DNA of 39,630 nt, taken from positions 1 to 39,630 of the forward strand of contig NZ_WNDO01000037.1 in the NCBI RefSeq assembly GCF_009912395.1, in the 5' to 3' direction. This document shows positions 36,072 through 39,630 of the stretch, piece after piece. A program made the position numbers and the translations under genes. Position 1 is the first letter of the stretch; every line of letters starts with the position of its first letter. Source of the stretch: Luteibacter sp. (GTDB taxonomy: Bacteria > Pseudomonadota > Gammaproteobacteria > Xanthomonadales > Rhodanobacteraceae). Below the pieces are notes generated by a model. The model was not told where the DNA came from, ran no database searches, and saw only the letters and a program-made list of their open reading frames with translations.

Positions 36072-36150
36072 CGCCGAGGGGCGCTGCGACCGGAGGGGCA
36101 CGCCCCCGATGGCCAGGCTCGGCGCGGCTTCCAGCACAACGGCGCCCCCG
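36072..36150 (+). ncRNA. S-adenosylhomocysteine (SAH) riboswitch
   Basis: The consensus blocks are in order: GCCGAGGGGCGCTGCGACC (36073-36091), a variable hairpin GGGGCACGCCCC (36095-36106), GGCCAGGCTCGGC (36111-36123) and AACGGCGCCCCC (36138-36149). CCGAG pairs with CTCGG (P1), and GGGGCGC can pair with the downstream GCGCCCC to form the pseudoknot that SAH closes. It ends just before the ahcY Shine-Dalgarno (CGGAGA). This RNA class turns on ahcY when SAH builds up, so it acts as a positive switch. Confidence 0.92.
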
Positions 36151-36170
36151 TGACCATCCGGAGATACGCC

Positions 36171-37604
<1,434 letters not shown>

Positions 37605-37627
37605 TCAGCGGTTCGTCCGAGAGAAAC

Positions 37628-37661
37628 AAGAAAGGCGCCCGTTGGGCGCCTTTCTTTTTGC
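37628..37661 (+). terminator. ahcY terminator
   Basis: Stem AAGAAAGGCGCCC / GGGCGCCTTTCTT with a GTT loop, followed by TTTG. A strong Rho-independent terminator 23 bases after the stop codon; it isolates the next locus from ahcY. Confidence 0.92.
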
Positions 37662-37732
37662 TTGTAACCCATGGCCGGGGACTGCCAATATGGACTTATC
37701 GTTTTTTCTTGCGATCCACAGGGGACAAGGGA

Positions 37733-38683
37733 ATGCACTACCGAATCGCCGCGGTCTCGCTACTATGCGCGACGGCTTCCGTCGCCACGCACGCCGCTAC
37801 GAAGCAGGTCACGTACTACTACACCGACCCGCAGGGTACGGTGCTGGCTACGGCTGACGAGAACGGTAACATCATCGAACGTTCCGACTACCGGCCTTTC
37901 GGCGAGCAGGCACTAGGGAGCAAGCAGGATGGCCCGGGATATACCGGGCATGTGAATGATTCAGATAGCAATCTCGTATATATGCAACAGCGATATTACG
38001 ACCCTTCTATCGGCAGATTCATGTCCATAGACCCGGCCCCGCTCGATACAAGTCGTCTTCACAATTTCGCCAGATATACGTACGCAAATGACAATCCTCT
38101 CAGCTTCATTGACCCCGATGGACGGGAAGCTGAACTTTCCTGGAGCACCCCCTATCGGGTGACATCAACCATCCGTTACACAATGAGTGGTCCTAGCCTT
38201 CCATTCAATACAAATGACACAAATCTACAGGCATCTAGAAGTCTGAGCGGCTTGGTCAACATCAATGGAAAAATTGTCTTTCTCACAACCAATGCCATCT
38301 TCGTTCCCGGATCAAGCAACCAGTCCGGGACAAATCATGTAACGGTCGTTCCTGATACAAACGGTGTCACCAAGAGCGGGCGCGCGGAAACGAACAAGAT
38401 CGGCGGAAATCAGGTAACTGTTGGAGTTAATGGTCCAGATAGGGCAAACGTTTATACGATATCCCATGAATTTGGCCACGTTGCAGGAGCTGGCGATCAG
38501 TACCAAGGAGGACTGGGCGTCAATGGAAAAACTCTTTCGGCCGACGTTCCCGGTGACCCAAATATCATGAAGATGCTCAGCAAAGATGGTGCAAATGAGC
38601 AAACACTGCGTGAAATGATCGAATCCAAGTCAAACAAAAACACATGCTCACCAGGCGTTCATGCAGCGAATGGAGCCTGCTAA
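37733..38683 (+). CDS. Exported mini-RHS protein with metzincin-like C-terminal domain (candidate toxin)
   Basis: 316 residues from an ATG preceded by AAGGG. Residues 1-21 form a Sec signal peptide (VSLLCATASVATHA). Residues 25-131 are one RHS-repeat-associated core: YYYTDPQGTVLATADENGNI, YRPFGEQ, YMQQRYYDPSIGRFMSIDP, NPLSFIDPDGRE. In RHS toxins the region after this DPDG block is the variable effector. Here it is about 185 residues with HEFGHVAGAGD (245-255), which fits HExxHxxGxxD, the zinc site of metzincins with Asp as third ligand, and a likely Met-turn PNIMKM (277-281). It is therefore a probable zinc protease. The signal peptide implies Sec export rather than loading on a type VI spike. 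From about 37960 on, base use is AT-richer than in the core genes. The stop overlaps the next gene (TAATG). The domain fold is inferred from motifs only. Confidence 0.8.
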   Translation: MHYRIAAVSLLCATASVATHAATKQVTYYYTDPQGTVLATADENGNIIERSDYRPFGEQALGSKQDGPGYTGHVNDSDSNLVYMQQRYYDPSIGRFMSIDPAPLDTSRLHNFARYTYANDNPLSFIDPDGREAELSWSTPYRVTSTIRYTMSGPSLPFNTNDTNLQASRSLSGLVNINGKIVFLTTNAIFVPGSSNQSGTNHVTVVPDTNGVTKSGRAETNKIGGNQVTVGVNGPDRANVYTISHEFGHVAGAGDQYQGGLGVNGKTLSADVPGDPNIMKMLSKDGANEQTLREMIESKSNKNTCSPGVHAANGAC

Positions 38684-39195
38684 TGTATCGAGCTATTCTT
38701 ATCTCAATAATCATTGCATTTTCGTCGACCAAAGCATCCGCGGCACCTCCGTCTTCTGCCCCGCCAAATGTCTGCACGGCTCATTTTCGCATGTGGTGCG
38801 CCATCCAATTAGCTAAGGCCACCACTATTCGAGACGACGGTGATGAAGTAGTTGCCCTGACCTCGGATACACCTCAGAAAGACGAAGATCCCCTCATCGT
38901 CATCGCGCCGCCATCATGTGCTACCGGCAATGCGAGTGAAATGACTTTCAAAGGATTGACCCTCGACCAAGTCTATGACGGAAGATTGAAGGATGAGCTC
39001 AGAGTAGCTCTTAGTTCCACATGCGAAATCAAGATCCTTCTTCCGAAGTGGCGTGCTGATTCGTTCAATTGGCCCTATCAAATTGGCCTTGAGGCCATCC
39101 GTCCGTGCCCCAATCGCGAATGCGTTGGCCCACAAGTCGGGGAACTCAAACCGAGGTTCGCCATCAAGTATCGTCGCCAGCTACTTCGCCCCTGA
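38683..39195 (+). CDS. Small exported Cys-rich protein, candidate immunity partner
   Basis: 170 residues; no family recognised. The ATG at 38683 overlaps the stop of the RHS gene (TAATG), with GGAG seven bases upstream inside that gene, so the two are translated together. An earlier ATG at 38644 would lie inside the RHS gene and spoil the signal peptide. Residues 1-20 (YRAILISIIIAFSSTKASA) are a signal peptide. The mature part has six cysteines (31, 39, 79, 114, 142, 147), enough for three disulfides, and no lipobox. A small gene directly after an RHS effector is usually its immunity gene; periplasmic location fits a toxin that is itself exported. An inhibitor or chaperone of the protease is the alternative. 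AT-rich like its partner. Confidence 0.65.
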   Translation: MYRAILISIIIAFSSTKASAAPPSSAPPNVCTAHFRMWCAIQLAKATTIRDDGDEVVALTSDTPQKDEDPLIVIAPPSCATGNASEMTFKGLTLDQVYDGRLKDELRVALSSTCEIKILLPKWRADSFNWPYQIGLEAIRPCPNRECVGPQVGELKPRFAIKYRRQLLRP

Positions 39196-39314
39196 CGTGG
39201 GCAAAGCTTCGCCTACATGCATACAGAAGCGCTCGATTTTTCGGAATTCGACATCTAAGCCCTGGCGATACGGGCGGGCATCGGAACAGATTTTTTGGTC
39301 AAGCGCTTAGTCCG

Positions 39315-39630
39315 TGATCTTGCCCCCGTTTCACGGACACCCCTATAAGCGATTAACTATCGCAATAGGAGGTGGACGATGACCAAGAGCAAGGCAGGCA
39401 GAAAGGGGCAGGAGTTCAGCCTGGAGTTCAGGCAGCAGGCACTGTTGCGAGCGGCCACAGAAGGGGTAACCACGGTGGCTCGTGATCTGGGGGTGCAGCC
39501 TGTCCAGCTGTACAGTTGGCGCGCCCAGGCGCGGCGGCACGACCAGGACGATCAGGCACAACGCTTGGAGTTGGCCGAACATGCACGGCTCAAACGTGAA
39601 GTGGCGCGGCTGGAGGAGGAGAACGCTTTC
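39315..39630 (+). mobile_element. IS3-family element, right copy (5' part)
   Basis: Begins TGATCTTGCCCCCGTTTCAC at 39315, 119 bases after the previous gene ends, and runs off the window. The first 127 bases equal the reverse complement of 127-1, so the two copies face outward with their OrfA ends pointing away from the window centre. The far ends and target duplications are not visible. Confidence 0.85.
39379..39630 (+). CDS. IS3-family transposase OrfA (partial)
   Basis: 84 codons to the window edge, ATG behind GGAGGTGG. Residues 9-50 (QEFSLEFRQQALLRA...VARDLGVQPVQLYSWRAQARR) form the helix-turn-helix of IS3 OrfA proteins, which recognises the IS ends. The following HARLKREVARLEEENAF is the start of the leucine-zipper helix used for OrfA/OrfAB contacts. 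OrfB, with the DDE catalytic core, would follow outside the window. No inactivating change is seen in the visible part. Confidence 0.9.
   Translation, partial: MTKSKAGRKGQEFSLEFRQQALLRAATEGVTTVARDLGVQPVQLYSWRAQARRHDQDDQAQRLELAEHARLKREVARLEEENAF

Overview
The window is GC-rich, tightly packed chromosomal DNA from a gammaproteobacterium. The gene set, the REP palindromes with the core GTAGGAGCGCGCTTGCGCGC, the cobalamin-riboswitch metE, the SAH-riboswitch ahcY and the Sec-signal mini-RHS protein suggest Xanthomonadales, probably a Luteibacter/Dyella-like member of the Rhodanobacteraceae. The genus is inference from gene content; no rRNA or other marker is present.

Layout. (1) 1-127: the end of an IS3-family insertion sequence on the minus strand. 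The same end reappears at 39315-39630 on the plus strand, so the window is bracketed by two inverted IS copies. (2) 279-1157: a GH18 Endo H-like secreted glycosidase gene broken by one in-frame TGA. (3) 1621-3586 (minus): a beta-hydroxyacid dehydrogenase and a shortened GH15-like protein. (4) 3738-9021: a molybdenum enzyme module. An FdhF/YdeP-type oxidoreductase and fdhD (plus) converge on moeA-mobA-hypothetical (minus), whose genes overlap by ATGA; moeA carries an apparent -1 frameshift in a G run. (5) 9040-11109: a second EF-G-like GTPase. (6) 11110-11951: a gene-poor stretch with a terminator and a tandem array of paired palindromes. (7) 11952-15811: membrane PQQ glucose dehydrogenase, then a MarR regulator and an SDR enzyme linked by a TGTGCATATGCACA operator. 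(8) 15879-17150: a UGT-like glycosyltransferase.

(9) 17186-21260 and 36025-37604: three methionine-cycle genes. metE has a cobalamin riboswitch with a hairpin that can hide its Shine-Dalgarno. metK lies directly downstream. ahcY, 15 kb away, has an SAH riboswitch. All three also carry the same 26-bp palindromic operator (TATCTC-N14-GRGATA), which points to one transcription factor over the whole cycle plus gene-specific RNA sensing. (10) 21398-21922: a DUF4142 exported protein. (11) 22107-31236: a complete xylose module, xylA-xylB-xylF-xylG-xylH (minus) divergent from xylR-galM (plus). (12) 31349-35974: uup (ABC-F) and ppc. (13) 37733-39195: an AT-richer two-gene unit next to the right IS. 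It encodes an exported mini-RHS protein with a metzincin-like C-terminal domain (HExxHxxGxxD), overlapped by TAATG with a small exported Cys-rich protein. It looks like a toxin/immunity pair and is the best candidate here for an undescribed system.

The core housekeeping genes argue that this is ordinary chromosome rather than a composite transposon. Both edges are AT-richer and degenerate or accessory in character, as expected beside IS elements.
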